DNA of 64,000 bases. Origin: Prescottella soli. GTDB lineage: Bacteria; Actinomycetota; Actinomycetes; Mycobacteriales; Mycobacteriaceae. Shown piece by piece: positions 44,191 to 51,884 of the stretch (position 1 is its first letter; each line of letters begins with the position of its first letter). A program made the translations under genes and the position numbers. Under the pieces are notes generated by a model that saw only the letters and a list, made by a program, of their open reading frames with translations, was not told where the DNA came from and did not search any database. The DNA lies in the NCBI RefSeq assembly GCF_040024445.1, contig NZ_CP157276.1, forward strand, positions 1,178,001 to 1,242,000, read 5' to 3'.

Positions 44191-45363
44191 ATGCGTGACG
44201 CAGTAATCGTCGAGGCAGTCCGTACCCCCATCGGCAAGCGGAAGGGATCGCTCGCCGACGTGCACGCGGTGGAGCTGTCCGCCCACGTGCTCCGCTCGAT
44301 CGCGCAGCGCACCGGCATCGATCCGGCCGTCGTCGACGACGTCTACTGGGGCAACGTCAACAGCGTCGGCATGCAGACCGGCAACATCGGCCGCATGGCC
44401 GTCCTCGGCGCCGGCTGGCCCGAGTCGGTGCCGGGTCTGACCGTCGACCGCCAGTGCGGATCGTCGCAGCAGACCATCTCGATGGCCGCCGCGTCGGTCA
44501 TCTCGGGCCAGGCCGACGTCATCGTCGCCGGCGGCGTCGAGATGATGACCGCGGTTCCGCTCGGCTCCTCGAACGTCCCGGGCACCGGCGATTCCGCCGG
44601 ACCGGCGCGTGAGCGCTACGCCACGCAGCTCGAGGCCCCCGGCTTCAACGGCCGCTTCAACCAGGGCGTGGGCGCCGAGCTGATCGCGCAGCAGTGGAAC
44701 ATCTCCCGCGCGCAGCTCGACGAGTACTCGGTGGCCTCGCACGAGCGCGCCGCAGCCGCCCAGGACGCCGGCGCGTTCGACGCCGAGATCGCCCCGGTCA
44801 CGCTCGCCGACGGCACGGTGTTCTCCGCCGACGAGGGCATCCGCCGCGGCTCGACCACCGAGAAGCTGGGCCAGCTGAAGTCGCCGTTCCTCGAGGGCGG
44901 CGTCATCACCGCCGGCAGCGCGTCGCAGATCTCCGACGGCGCCGCGGCAGTGCTGGTGATGACGTCCGAGAAGGCGAAGGCACTGGGCCTGACGCCGCTC
45001 GCCCGCATCCACACCGCCGTCGTCGCCGGCGACGACCCGGTCAAGATGCTCACCGGCCCGATCCCCGCGACCGCGCTGGCGCTGAAGAAGTCGGGCCTGT
45101 CGATCGACGACATCGACGCGTTCGAGGTCAACGAGGCGTTCGGCTCGGTGCCGCTGGCGTGGCAGCTCGAGACCGGCGCGTCGATGGAGAAGATGAACCC
45201 GCTCGGCGGCGCGATCGCCCTCGGCCACCCGCTCGGCGGCTCGGGCGCGCGCCTGGCCGCGACGCTGATCAACCACCTGCGGCGCACCGGTGGCCGCTAC
45301 GGCCTGCAGACCATGTGCGAGGGCGGCGGCACCGCGAACGCCACCATCTACGAGCGCATCTGA
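44191..45363 (+). CDS. Acetyl-CoA acetyltransferase / 3-ketoacyl-CoA thiolase
   Basis: A 390-residue thiolase. Cys89 (DRQCGSSQQT) is the acyl-enzyme nucleophile; the second active-site segment NEAFGSVPLAW, the His in ALGHPLGGSGAR, and the C-terminal CEGGG, where the second catalytic Cys sits, are all present. It cleaves 3-ketoacyl-CoA to acetyl-CoA or does the reverse condensation. It resembles FadA5/FadA6-like thiolases of sterol and fatty-acid catabolism. AGTGAGG precedes the ATG. Single gene followed by a 16-bp hairpin. Confidence 0.94.
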   Translation: MRDAVIVEAVRTPIGKRKGSLADVHAVELSAHVLRSIAQRTGIDPAVVDDVYWGNVNSVGMQTGNIGRMAVLGAGWPESVPGLTVDRQCGSSQQTISMAAASVISGQADVIVAGGVEMMTAVPLGSSNVPGTGDSAGPARERYATQLEAPGFNGRFNQGVGAELIAQQWNISRAQLDEYSVASHERAAAAQDAGAFDAEIAPVTLADGTVFSADEGIRRGSTTEKLGQLKSPFLEGGVITAGSASQISDGAAAVLVMTSEKAKALGLTPLARIHTAVVAGDDPVKMLTGPIPATALALKKSGLSIDDIDAFEVNEAFGSVPLAWQLETGASMEKMNPLGGAIALGHPLGGSGARLAATLINHLRRTGGRYGLQTMCEGGGTANATIYERI

Positions 45364-45383
45364 CCTCAGCAACCGCGCAGCGA

Positions 45384-45420
45384 CGGAGGCGGCCGACCCA
45401 ACCCGGGTCGGCCGCCTCCG
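45384..45420 (+). terminator. 16-bp hairpin terminator after thiolase
   Basis: Arms 45384-45399 and 45405-45420 pair perfectly with a 5-nt loop, 20 bp after the stop codon. No T-tract. Confidence 0.85.
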
Positions 45421-45479
45421 CTGCGTCTCGGGCCCCGGACCCGGATCCCCGTCCCCACCGGCTGCTAGATTCCTATTCC

Positions 45480-46151
45480 ATGGATCCCGGGAATATCGGA
45501 TCAGCGGGCAAGGCCTCGGTCTTCGAATCGCTGGCGCGTGTGGTGAAGGCGATGGCGAACGGCCGCCGACTCGAGCTGATCGAGTTGCTCGCCCAGGGGG
45601 AACACTCGGTCGAGACCCTCGCCCGGATGTCCGGGATGGGCGTGACGACCGCGTCGGGTCACCTGCAGACGCTGAAGCAGTCGGGGCTGGTCGACACCCG
45701 GAGAGAGCGCACCACGATCTTCTACCGGCTCGCCGGTGACGACGTCGCCGAGCTCTTCCTGGCGGCCAAGCGGGTGGGACTGCGGCACTACCCCGATCTG
45801 CGCCAGACGCTGGTCGAGTACATGGAGCAGGCGGATGCGGGTCGGACCGCCCCGTCGATCGATCCGTCGGCCGTCACGGCGGAGATGACGGTCGTCGACG
45901 TACGTCCGCAGGAGGAGTTCGAGGCCGGCCACTTCCCCGGTGCGGTGTCGATACCACTGGCCGAACTCCCGGATCGGTATCGGGAGCTCCCGGCCGGCGC
46001 GGAGGTCGTCGTGTACTGCCGCGGCGAGTTCTGCAGCCTGGCACGCGAGGCGGCCCGGTGGCTGAGCGATCACGGCGTCGACGCGAAGGCGATGGACGAG
46101 GGCGTCGTCGAGTGGCGCGTGAGCAAGGAGGTCGACCTTGGTGTCGCGTAG
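45480..46151 (+). CDS. ArsR-type HTH regulator fused to rhodanese domain
   Basis: A 223-residue two-domain protein. The N-terminal winged helix (VVKAMANGRRLELIELLAQGEHSVETLARMSGMGVTTASGHLQTLKQSGLV) is followed by a rhodanese domain from about residue 125 (TVVDVRPQEEFEAGHFPGAVSIPL) with the active-site loop CRGEFCSLA. Such fusions are thought to sense sulfane sulfur or thiol-reactive species through the loop Cys. A TAGATT -10 box (45466-45471) lies eight bases before the ATG. The downstream MFS gene overlaps its 3' end by 11 bp, so the two form one unit. Confidence 0.9.
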   Translation: MDPGNIGSAGKASVFESLARVVKAMANGRRLELIELLAQGEHSVETLARMSGMGVTTASGHLQTLKQSGLVDTRRERTTIFYRLAGDDVAELFLAAKRVGLRHYPDLRQTLVEYMEQADAGRTAPSIDPSAVTAEMTVVDVRPQEEFEAGHFPGAVSIPLAELPDRYRELPAGAEVVVYCRGEFCSLAREAARWLSDHGVDAKAMDEGVVEWRVSKEVDLGVA

Positions 46152-47424
46152 TGACGCTCGCGTCCCGGAGGCGATCGCCCTCGACGACGCGGAGCGCCGA
46201 CGGGTCCAGAAGCGCACCTTGACCGTTGTCGTCGTGAGCCAGATCCTCGGTGGCGCGGGCCTGGCCGCCGGCATCACGGTCGGCGCACTGCTGGCCCAGC
46301 AGATGCTCGGTTCGGACAGCCTGGCCGGCGCCCCGACCGCACTGTTCACGCTCGGGTCGGCGCTGGCCGCGTTCCTCGTCGGCCGGATCACGCAGTCGCG
46401 CGGTCGCCGGATCGGACTCGCGCTCGGGTTCGGCGCCGGCGGTGTCGGCGCGATCGGTGTGGTTCTCGCCGCGATGCTCGACAACGTGCCGCTGCTGTTC
46501 GTGTCGCTGTTCGTGTACGGCGCGGGCACGGCGACCAATCTGCAAGCACGTTATGCCGGAACGGATCTCGCTCCGGCCGCCCAGCGCGGCACCGCGATCA
46601 GCATCGCGATGGTCTCCACCACGCTCGGCGCGGTCGCGGGCCCCAACCTCGTCGAACCGCTCGGCGACCTGGCGATCAGCCTCGGCCTGCCCCCGCTGTC
46701 GGGTCCGTTCCTCCTCGCCGCGTTCGCGTATCTCGCCGCCGGCGCGGCCCTGTTCGCGCTCCTGCGCCCGGACCCGTTCCTCCTCGCACGCCGGATCGAC
46801 CCCGGCGAATCGGTCGCCGACGCCCCCACCGGTGCCGCGCCGCGGCCGGGGCCGGGGGCCTACGTGGGCGCGGCGGTGATGGTGCTGACCCAGATCGCGA
46901 TGGTCGCGATCATGACCATGACGCCCGTGCACATGCGCGCCCACCACCACGGACTCGGCGAGGTGGGGTTGGTGATCGGAATCCACGTCGGCTCGATGTA
47001 TCTCCCCTCCCTGGTCACCGGCGTCCTCGTCGACAGGCTCGGACGTCTGCCGATGGCCGCCGCCTCGGGGGTCACGCTGCTGTTGGCCGGTGTCACCGCG
47101 GCGTTCGCACCCGGCGATTCGCTCGCGCTGCTCATCGTCGCCCTGGCGCTGCTCGGCCTCGGCTGGAACTTCGGGCTGATCGCCGGGACCGCCCTGGTCG
47201 TCGACGCCACCGTGCCCGAGAACCGTCCGCGCACCCAGGGCACGATCGACGTCCTGATCGCCCTCGCCGGCGCCGGCGGCGGTGCGGTCTCCGGGGTGGT
47301 GATGTCCGCGACCGACTACGCCACGCTGTCCCTCGGCGGTGGCGCGCTGGCCCTGCTCCTCATCCCGGTCCTGTTCTGGGCACGCCGCGATCGGAACGCA
47401 CCGGTCTCGACCGCCTCGAGATGA
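46141..47424 (+). CDS. MFS transporter
   Basis: A 427-residue major facilitator with about 12 hydrophobic segments. A GRITQSRGRRIGLALG loop after helix 2 is the family's motif A. The role is probably efflux or uptake of a small solute sensed by the ArsR-rhodanese regulator encoded immediately upstream (inference). Start: GTG at 46141, nine bases after AAGGAGG; a TTG at 46138 with six-base spacing is an alternative. The gene begins inside the last codons of the regulator gene. Confidence 0.9.
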   Translation: MSRSDARVPEAIALDDAERRRVQKRTLTVVVVSQILGGAGLAAGITVGALLAQQMLGSDSLAGAPTALFTLGSALAAFLVGRITQSRGRRIGLALGFGAGGVGAIGVVLAAMLDNVPLLFVSLFVYGAGTATNLQARYAGTDLAPAAQRGTAISIAMVSTTLGAVAGPNLVEPLGDLAISLGLPPLSGPFLLAAFAYLAAGAALFALLRPDPFLLARRIDPGESVADAPTGAAPRPGPGAYVGAAVMVLTQIAMVAIMTMTPVHMRAHHHGLGEVGLVIGIHVGSMYLPSLVTGVLVDRLGRLPMAAASGVTLLLAGVTAAFAPGDSLALLIVALALLGLGWNFGLIAGTALVVDATVPENRPRTQGTIDVLIALAGAGGGAVSGVVMSATDYATLSLGGGALALLLIPVLFWARRDRNAPVSTASR

Positions 47425-47452
47425 GTCGGCCGGCGCTTCGAGGACTCCCCAG

Positions 47453-47650
47453 CTAGTGCCAGCGGCGCCGACCACCGACCGCGCGCCAGCGCGAGCCGAT
47501 CAGCGCGAGGACCACGCCGACGACCAGCAGAGCGATTCCGACGGCCCAGACGACGGAGGTCCCGGCGGGAAATCCGAGAAGCAACAAGATCAAGCCGAGC
47601 ACGATCACCACTACGCGCCACTTCCGAACTCTCGACCGGGAGACGAGCAC
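47453..47650 (-). CDS. Small two-helix membrane protein, DUF6131-like
   Basis: At most 65 residues. Two hydrophobic helices (about 14-27 and 32-50) and a basic tail ending GRRRWH resemble the DUF6131 family of tiny actinobacterial membrane proteins. The GTG at 47650 is the longest option, but family members usually start right at the first helix, so the true start may be a GTG about 35 bp further in; no convincing ribosome binding site distinguishes them. Convergent with the MFS gene. Function unknown. Confidence 0.6.
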   Translation of the reverse strand: MLVSRSRVRKWRVVVIVLGLILLLLGFPAGTSVVWAVGIALLVVGVVLALIGSRWRAVGGRRRWH

Positions 47651-47756
47651 GTCGTGGCCGGCCCAACGAGTAGCTCACCCCACCTGCATTCCCCTGGCGG
47701 CGGCCGCGCAACCCTCGCACCCTGCCGCCTTCAGGCAAATAATCGTCGAGGTCGGC

Positions 47757-47768
47757 TATCATCGCCGT
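47757..47768 (+). promoter_or_regulatory. Leaderless promoter of the metal-efflux operon
   Basis: TATCAT (47757-47762) lies six bases before the ATG at 47769. The preceding region holds an AT-rich stretch (CAAATAAT near 47736). An operator for the encoded CmtR-type repressor probably overlaps here, but I cannot define it. Confidence 0.55.
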
Positions 47769-48155
47769 ATGACGATTGATGGTGTCGGGGGTTGCCTCTC
47801 GGCGGATACCGGGTCGACGTCGGCCCTCGATTCCGCGGTGGCGTTGTTCCACAGCCTCTCCGACGGAACACGGTTGGCGATCGTGCGTCGCCTCGCCCGG
47901 GGGGAGGCACGGGTCGCGGATCTCGTCGGCGAGCTCGGGTTGGCGCAGTCGACTGTGTCGGCACACGTGGCGTGTCTGCGGGACTGCAAGCTCGTCGAGG
48001 GGCGCCCGCAGGGCCGGCAGGTGTTCTATTCGCTGGCCAGGCCGGAGCTGCTCGATCTGCTCGCGGCGGCCGAGACGGTTCTGGCGGCGACGGGTTCCGC
48101 GGTCGCGTTGTGCCCGAACTACGGCACCGAGTCGACGGCGGGGGTGACGGAATGA
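47769..48155 (+). CDS. cmtR: CmtR-type ArsR/SmtB metal-sensing repressor
   Basis: A 128-residue winged-helix metal sensor. The recognition segment LAQSTVSAHVACLRDCKLVEG holds Cys69 and Cys73, and Cys115 lies in ALCPNYG. These correspond in spacing to Cys57, Cys61 and Cys102 that bind Cd or Pb in M. tuberculosis CmtR. Metal binding should release it from the promoter and switch on the P-type ATPase encoded downstream; the stop and the ATPase start overlap as ATGA at 48152-48155. Leaderless start after TATCAT. Confidence 0.9.
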   Translation: MTIDGVGGCLSADTGSTSALDSAVALFHSLSDGTRLAIVRRLARGEARVADLVGELGLAQSTVSAHVACLRDCKLVEGRPQGRQVFYSLARPELLDLLAAAETVLAATGSAVALCPNYGTESTAGVTE

Positions 48156-50107
48156 GCGACGCGTGCGGCTGCGGCCACGACGAGCCCACCGAGGAAGGCG
48201 AGGAGCGGGAACCGGGAAAGCTCTGGCAGGTCACCGAGATCCGGGCGGCCGCCGTCGCCGGAGTGCTGCTGCTCGCCGGGCTGATCGTCAACCTGTCCGA
48301 CGGTCCGCAGGTGGCGCGGACGCTGCTCGAGGCCGGGGCGCTGATGGTCGCCGGCTACACGTTCGTCCCGTCCACCCTCACCCGCTTGGTGAAGGGGAAG
48401 GTCGGGGTCGGCACCCTGATGACGATCGCGGCCGTCGGTGCGGTGGTGCTCGGGGAGGTCGGGGAGGCGGCGATGCTCGCCTTCCTGTTCGCGATCAGCG
48501 AGGGCCTGGAGGAGTACGCGGTCTCCCGCACCCGCCACGGCCTGCGGGCACTGCTGTCGCTGGTCCCGGAAACCGCGACGGTGATCCGCGACGGCGCCGA
48601 GAAGGGCGTGCCCCCGGCCGAGCTGCGGCTCGGCGAGATCATGATCGTCAAACCGGGAGAACGGATCGCCACCGACGGCATCATCCGCAGCGGCCGCACC
48701 GCCCTGGACACGTCGGCGATCACCGGCGAGTCGGTGCCGGTCGAGGTCGGCCCCGGCAACGAGGTGTTCGCCGGATCCATCAACGGCACCGGCGTCCTCG
48801 AGGTCGAGGTCACCGTGTCCGCGGACGACAACTCGCTCGCGAAGATCGTGCGGATCGTCGAGGCCGAGCAGACCCGCAAGGGTGAGGCCCAGCGGCTCGC
48901 CGACAAGATCGCCAAACCACTCGTCCCTGCGATCATGGTGGCCGCCCCCGTCATCGCCGTGGCCGGCAGCCTGCTCGGCGACCCGCGGACCTGGATCGAA
49001 CGCGCACTGGTCGTGCTGGTCGCCGCCTCGCCGTGCGCGCTCGCGATCGCCGTCCCTGTCACCGTGGTCGCCGCGATCGGCGCCGCCAGCAAGCTCGGCG
49101 TCCTGGTCAAGGGAGGCGCCGCTCTCGAAGCTCTCGGCAAGATCCGCGGCATCGCCCTGGACAAGACCGGCACCCTCACCCGCAACCGGCCCACCGTCAT
49201 CGACGTCGCGACGGCAGACGGAGCCACCCGCGACGAGGTCCTCGCGATCGCCGCGGCACTCGAGTCACGCAGCGAGCATCCCCTCGCCCGGGCGATCCTC
49301 GACGCTGTCGACGACGTCGCTCCGGCCGAGAACGTCGAGGCCGTCACCGGAGCAGGCCTGACAGGACAGCTGGATGGGGCGCAGCTGCGACTCGGCCGGC
49401 CGGGATGGATTGCCTCCGGCCCGCTGGCTGCCGACGTCGAGCGCATGCAGCGCGCCGGAGCCACCGCCGTCCTCATCGAGCGCGACGGCCGCGCCGTCGG
49501 CGCGATCGCGGTCCGCGACGAACTGCGGCCCGAGGCCGTCGAGGTGGTGTCGCAGCTGCGGCGCGATGGTTACCACGTCGCGATGCTCACCGGCGACAAC
49601 GAACGCACCGCCCGCGCCCTGGCCGCCGATGTCGGGATCGAGGACGTTCACGCCGACCTGCGGCCCGAGGACAAGGCCCGCATCATCGGCCGGCTCGGTC
49701 AACAGCGGTCGATGGCCATGGTCGGCGACGGCGTCAACGACGCCCCTGCTCTGGCCACCGCGGACCTCGGAATCGCGATGGGTGCGATGGGAACCGACGT
49801 CGCCATCGAAACAGCAGACGTCGCCCTCATGGGTGAGGACCTCCGCCACCTGCCGCAGGCCCTGACCCATGCCCGACGCTCGTGGCAGATCATGCTGCAG
49901 AACGTCGGCCTCTCGCTGGTCGTCATCACCGCACTCGTGCCGCTGGCTTTGTTCGGTGTCCTCGGCCTGGCGGCGGTGGTCCTGGTCCACGAAGTCGCCG
50001 AGATCGTCATCATCGCCAACGGTGTCCGTGCGGGACGCGTCCGGCCCCTGATCACCCCGGCGCCGGCAACCCCGGCGACCGCTCCGCTCGCAGGGGCCCA
50101 TCCGTGA
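48152..50107 (+). CDS. cadA: Cadmium/zinc/lead-type P1B ATPase
   Basis: A 651-residue heavy-metal efflux pump. The N-terminus is short and metal-binding (CGCGHDE, residues 5-11) instead of a full HMA domain. The CPx signature is SPCALAIAVP, the phosphorylation site DKTGTLT, the actuator TGES and hinge GDGVND. SPC with the CadA-like context points to Zn, Cd or Pb rather than Cu. It exports the metal that the CmtR-like protein senses; the two genes are translationally coupled. It ends in a Pro/Ala-rich tail. Confidence 0.92.
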   Translation: MSDACGCGHDEPTEEGEEREPGKLWQVTEIRAAAVAGVLLLAGLIVNLSDGPQVARTLLEAGALMVAGYTFVPSTLTRLVKGKVGVGTLMTIAAVGAVVLGEVGEAAMLAFLFAISEGLEEYAVSRTRHGLRALLSLVPETATVIRDGAEKGVPPAELRLGEIMIVKPGERIATDGIIRSGRTALDTSAITGESVPVEVGPGNEVFAGSINGTGVLEVEVTVSADDNSLAKIVRIVEAEQTRKGEAQRLADKIAKPLVPAIMVAAPVIAVAGSLLGDPRTWIERALVVLVAASPCALAIAVPVTVVAAIGAASKLGVLVKGGAALEALGKIRGIALDKTGTLTRNRPTVIDVATADGATRDEVLAIAAALESRSEHPLARAILDAVDDVAPAENVEAVTGAGLTGQLDGAQLRLGRPGWIASGPLAADVERMQRAGATAVLIERDGRAVGAIAVRDELRPEAVEVVSQLRRDGYHVAMLTGDNERTARALAADVGIEDVHADLRPEDKARIIGRLGQQRSMAMVGDGVNDAPALATADLGIAMGAMGTDVAIETADVALMGEDLRHLPQALTHARRSWQIMLQNVGLSLVVITALVPLALFGVLGLAAVVLVHEVAEIVIIANGVRAGRVRPLITPAPATPATAPLAGAHP

Positions 50108-50149
50108 CCAGCATCTCGGCGGCCGCGTCCGCGATCGACGCGAACCGAC

Positions 50150-51118
50150 CTACATGCGAAGCAGTTCCGCCTTGCGAGCCGGGGACGCGAACGACGCCTC
50201 GATCGAGTTGCGCGCGAGCAGGTCCACCTCGCTGTCGGTGAGGGCCAGCCGATCCCGCAGTTGTGCGAAGTTCTCACCGAGGTCACCGCCGAAGTACGCC
50301 GGGTCGTCGGAATTGACGGTCACTCGCAGTCCGGCGCGCAGCATCGTCCGCAGCGGGTGCTCGTCCATCGAATCCACCACGCGCAGACGAACGTTCGACA
50401 GCGGGCACACCGTCAGCGGAATCTCCTCGTCCACCAGACGGTCCACCAGCGCCGGGTCCTCGAGGCACCGGACGCCGTGGTCGATCCGCTCGGCACCGAG
50501 GAGGTCGAGAGCCTGCCAGATGTATTCGGGCGGCCCCTCCTCGCCGGCATGCGCGACGACGTGCAGCCCCTCCGCACGGGCCCGCGCGAACACGTCCTCG
50601 AACAGCGTCGGCGGGTACCCCACCTCCGCCGAATCGAGCCCGACGCCGATGATCGGCGCCTGCAGCCGCAGTATCTCCGCGAGCACCTCCTCCGCGTCGT
50701 GCACCGGCTCGTCCCGGAGGAACGAGGCGATCAGTCCGCTGCTCACGTCGAACTCGCGCTCGCTGGCCGCGAGCGCGTCGAGGATGCCGTCGAGCACCAC
50801 CTGCAGCGGCACGCCCCGCGAGACGTGCGCCTGCGGATCGAAGAAGATCTCGGCGTGCCGCACCCCCGCGGCCGCGGCCCGTCGGAGGTAGTCGCGGGTG
50901 AGGTCGGCGAAGTCCTCCTCGGTCCGGAGCACCGCCATGTTCGCGTAGTACAGGTCGAGGAACGACTGCAGATCGGTGAACTCGTAACGGGATTCGAGGT
51001 CCGCGAGACCGCTGTACGGAAGGTGCATCCGGTTGCGTTCGGCCAGCGCGAAGATCAGCTCCGGTCCGAGCGCACCCTCGATGTGCATGTGCAGCTCCGC
51101 AAACGGTGTCGCGGTCAT
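50150..51118 (-). CDS. Adenosine/adenine deaminase family protein
   Basis: A 322-residue amidohydrolase. Metal ligands are in HMHIEGAL, HAGEEG (His and catalytic Glu) and NSDDPAYFGG; VCPLSNVRL is the usual substrate-site segment. The last parts are closer to adenine deaminases of the Aah1 type than to adenosine deaminase, so adenine to hypoxanthine is the best guess. The start at 51118 lies 4 bp after the stop of the enoyl-CoA hydratase gene, making it last in a ligase-hydratase-deaminase operon. The metabolic link is unclear. Confidence 0.88.
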   Translation of the reverse strand: MTATPFAELHMHIEGALGPELIFALAERNRMHLPYSGLADLESRYEFTDLQSFLDLYYANMAVLRTEEDFADLTRDYLRRAAAAGVRHAEIFFDPQAHVSRGVPLQVVLDGILDALAASEREFDVSSGLIASFLRDEPVHDAEEVLAEILRLQAPIIGVGLDSAEVGYPPTLFEDVFARARAEGLHVVAHAGEEGPPEYIWQALDLLGAERIDHGVRCLEDPALVDRLVDEEIPLTVCPLSNVRLRVVDSMDEHPLRTMLRAGLRVTVNSDDPAYFGGDLGENFAQLRDRLALTDSEVDLLARNSIEASFASPARKAELLRM

Positions 51119-51122
51119 GTCG

Positions 51123-51884
51123 TCAGCGTCCCTTCCATACCGGCGCACGCTTCTCCGCGAACGCGGTCGCGCCCTCGCGCGCATCCTCCGAACCGAACAC
51201 CGGTCCGATTATCTCGAGCTGACGAGCGAAGGCCTCGTCGTCGGCCCATTGCCCGGACTGGACGATAACCTCTTTGGTCTTCGCGACCGCGAGCGGCCCG
51301 TTGGCCGTGATGCGCTCGGCCAGCGCGAGCGCACCGGCGAGCGCCCCGCCCGGCTCGGTGAGCGTGTTGACGAACCCGTACGCCGCGGCCTCTTCCGCCG
51401 TGAACGAGTCGCCGGTCAGGGCGTACTCCATCGCCTTCTGGTACGGGATCCGACGGGGCAGCCTCAGCAGGCCGCCCGCACCGGCCGCGAGGCCGCGCTT
51501 GACCTCGGGGATCCCGAACCTCGCCTCTCTCGACGCCACGACCAGGTCCGTGGCGAGGACGAGTTCGGTGCCACCGGCGAGGGCGTAGCCTTCGACCGCC
51601 GCGATGATCGGCTTGCGCGGCGGCGCCTCCGTGAACCCCAGCCCCTTGCCGGGCACCACGACGTTCTCCCCCGCCACGAACGCTTTGAGGTCCATTCCCG
51701 CGCAGAAGTTCCCGCCGGCCCCGGTGAGGACCGCGAGGGACAGCCCGGCGTCGTCGTCCAACTCGTCGACGGCGGCGGCGAGCCCGCGGCTCACCGCACC
51801 GTTGATCGCGTTGCGCGCCTCCGGGCGGTTGATCGTGATCACCAGCACGCGGTCACGCCGTTCGAGAAGAACCTCAGCAGACAT
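51123..51884 (-). CDS. Enoyl-CoA hydratase/isomerase (crotonase)
   Basis: A 253-residue crotonase. The first oxyanion segment GNFCAGMDLKAF and the second IAAVEGYALAGGTELVLATD are canonical; FGIPEVKRGLAAGAGG contributes the position of the catalytic Glu. It hydrates or isomerises an enoyl-CoA. AAGGGA precedes the ATG at 51884, which lies inside the last 11 bases of the ligase gene, so they are coupled. Substrate unknown. Confidence 0.92.
   Translation of the reverse strand: MSAEVLLERRDRVLVITINRPEARNAINGAVSRGLAAAVDELDDDAGLSLAVLTGAGGNFCAGMDLKAFVAGENVVVPGKGLGFTEAPPRKPIIAAVEGYALAGGTELVLATDLVVASREARFGIPEVKRGLAAGAGGLLRLPRRIPYQKAMEYALTGDSFTAEEAAAYGFVNTLTEPGGALAGALALAERITANGPLAVAKTKEVIVQSGQWADDEAFARQLEIIGPVFGSEDAREGATAFAEKRAPVWKGR

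Noticed and set aside
47453-47650. Treating the 65-codon frame as mere noise
   Set aside because: Two well-formed helices and the GRRRW tail fit a known tiny-protein family, so it was kept as a feature at moderate confidence.
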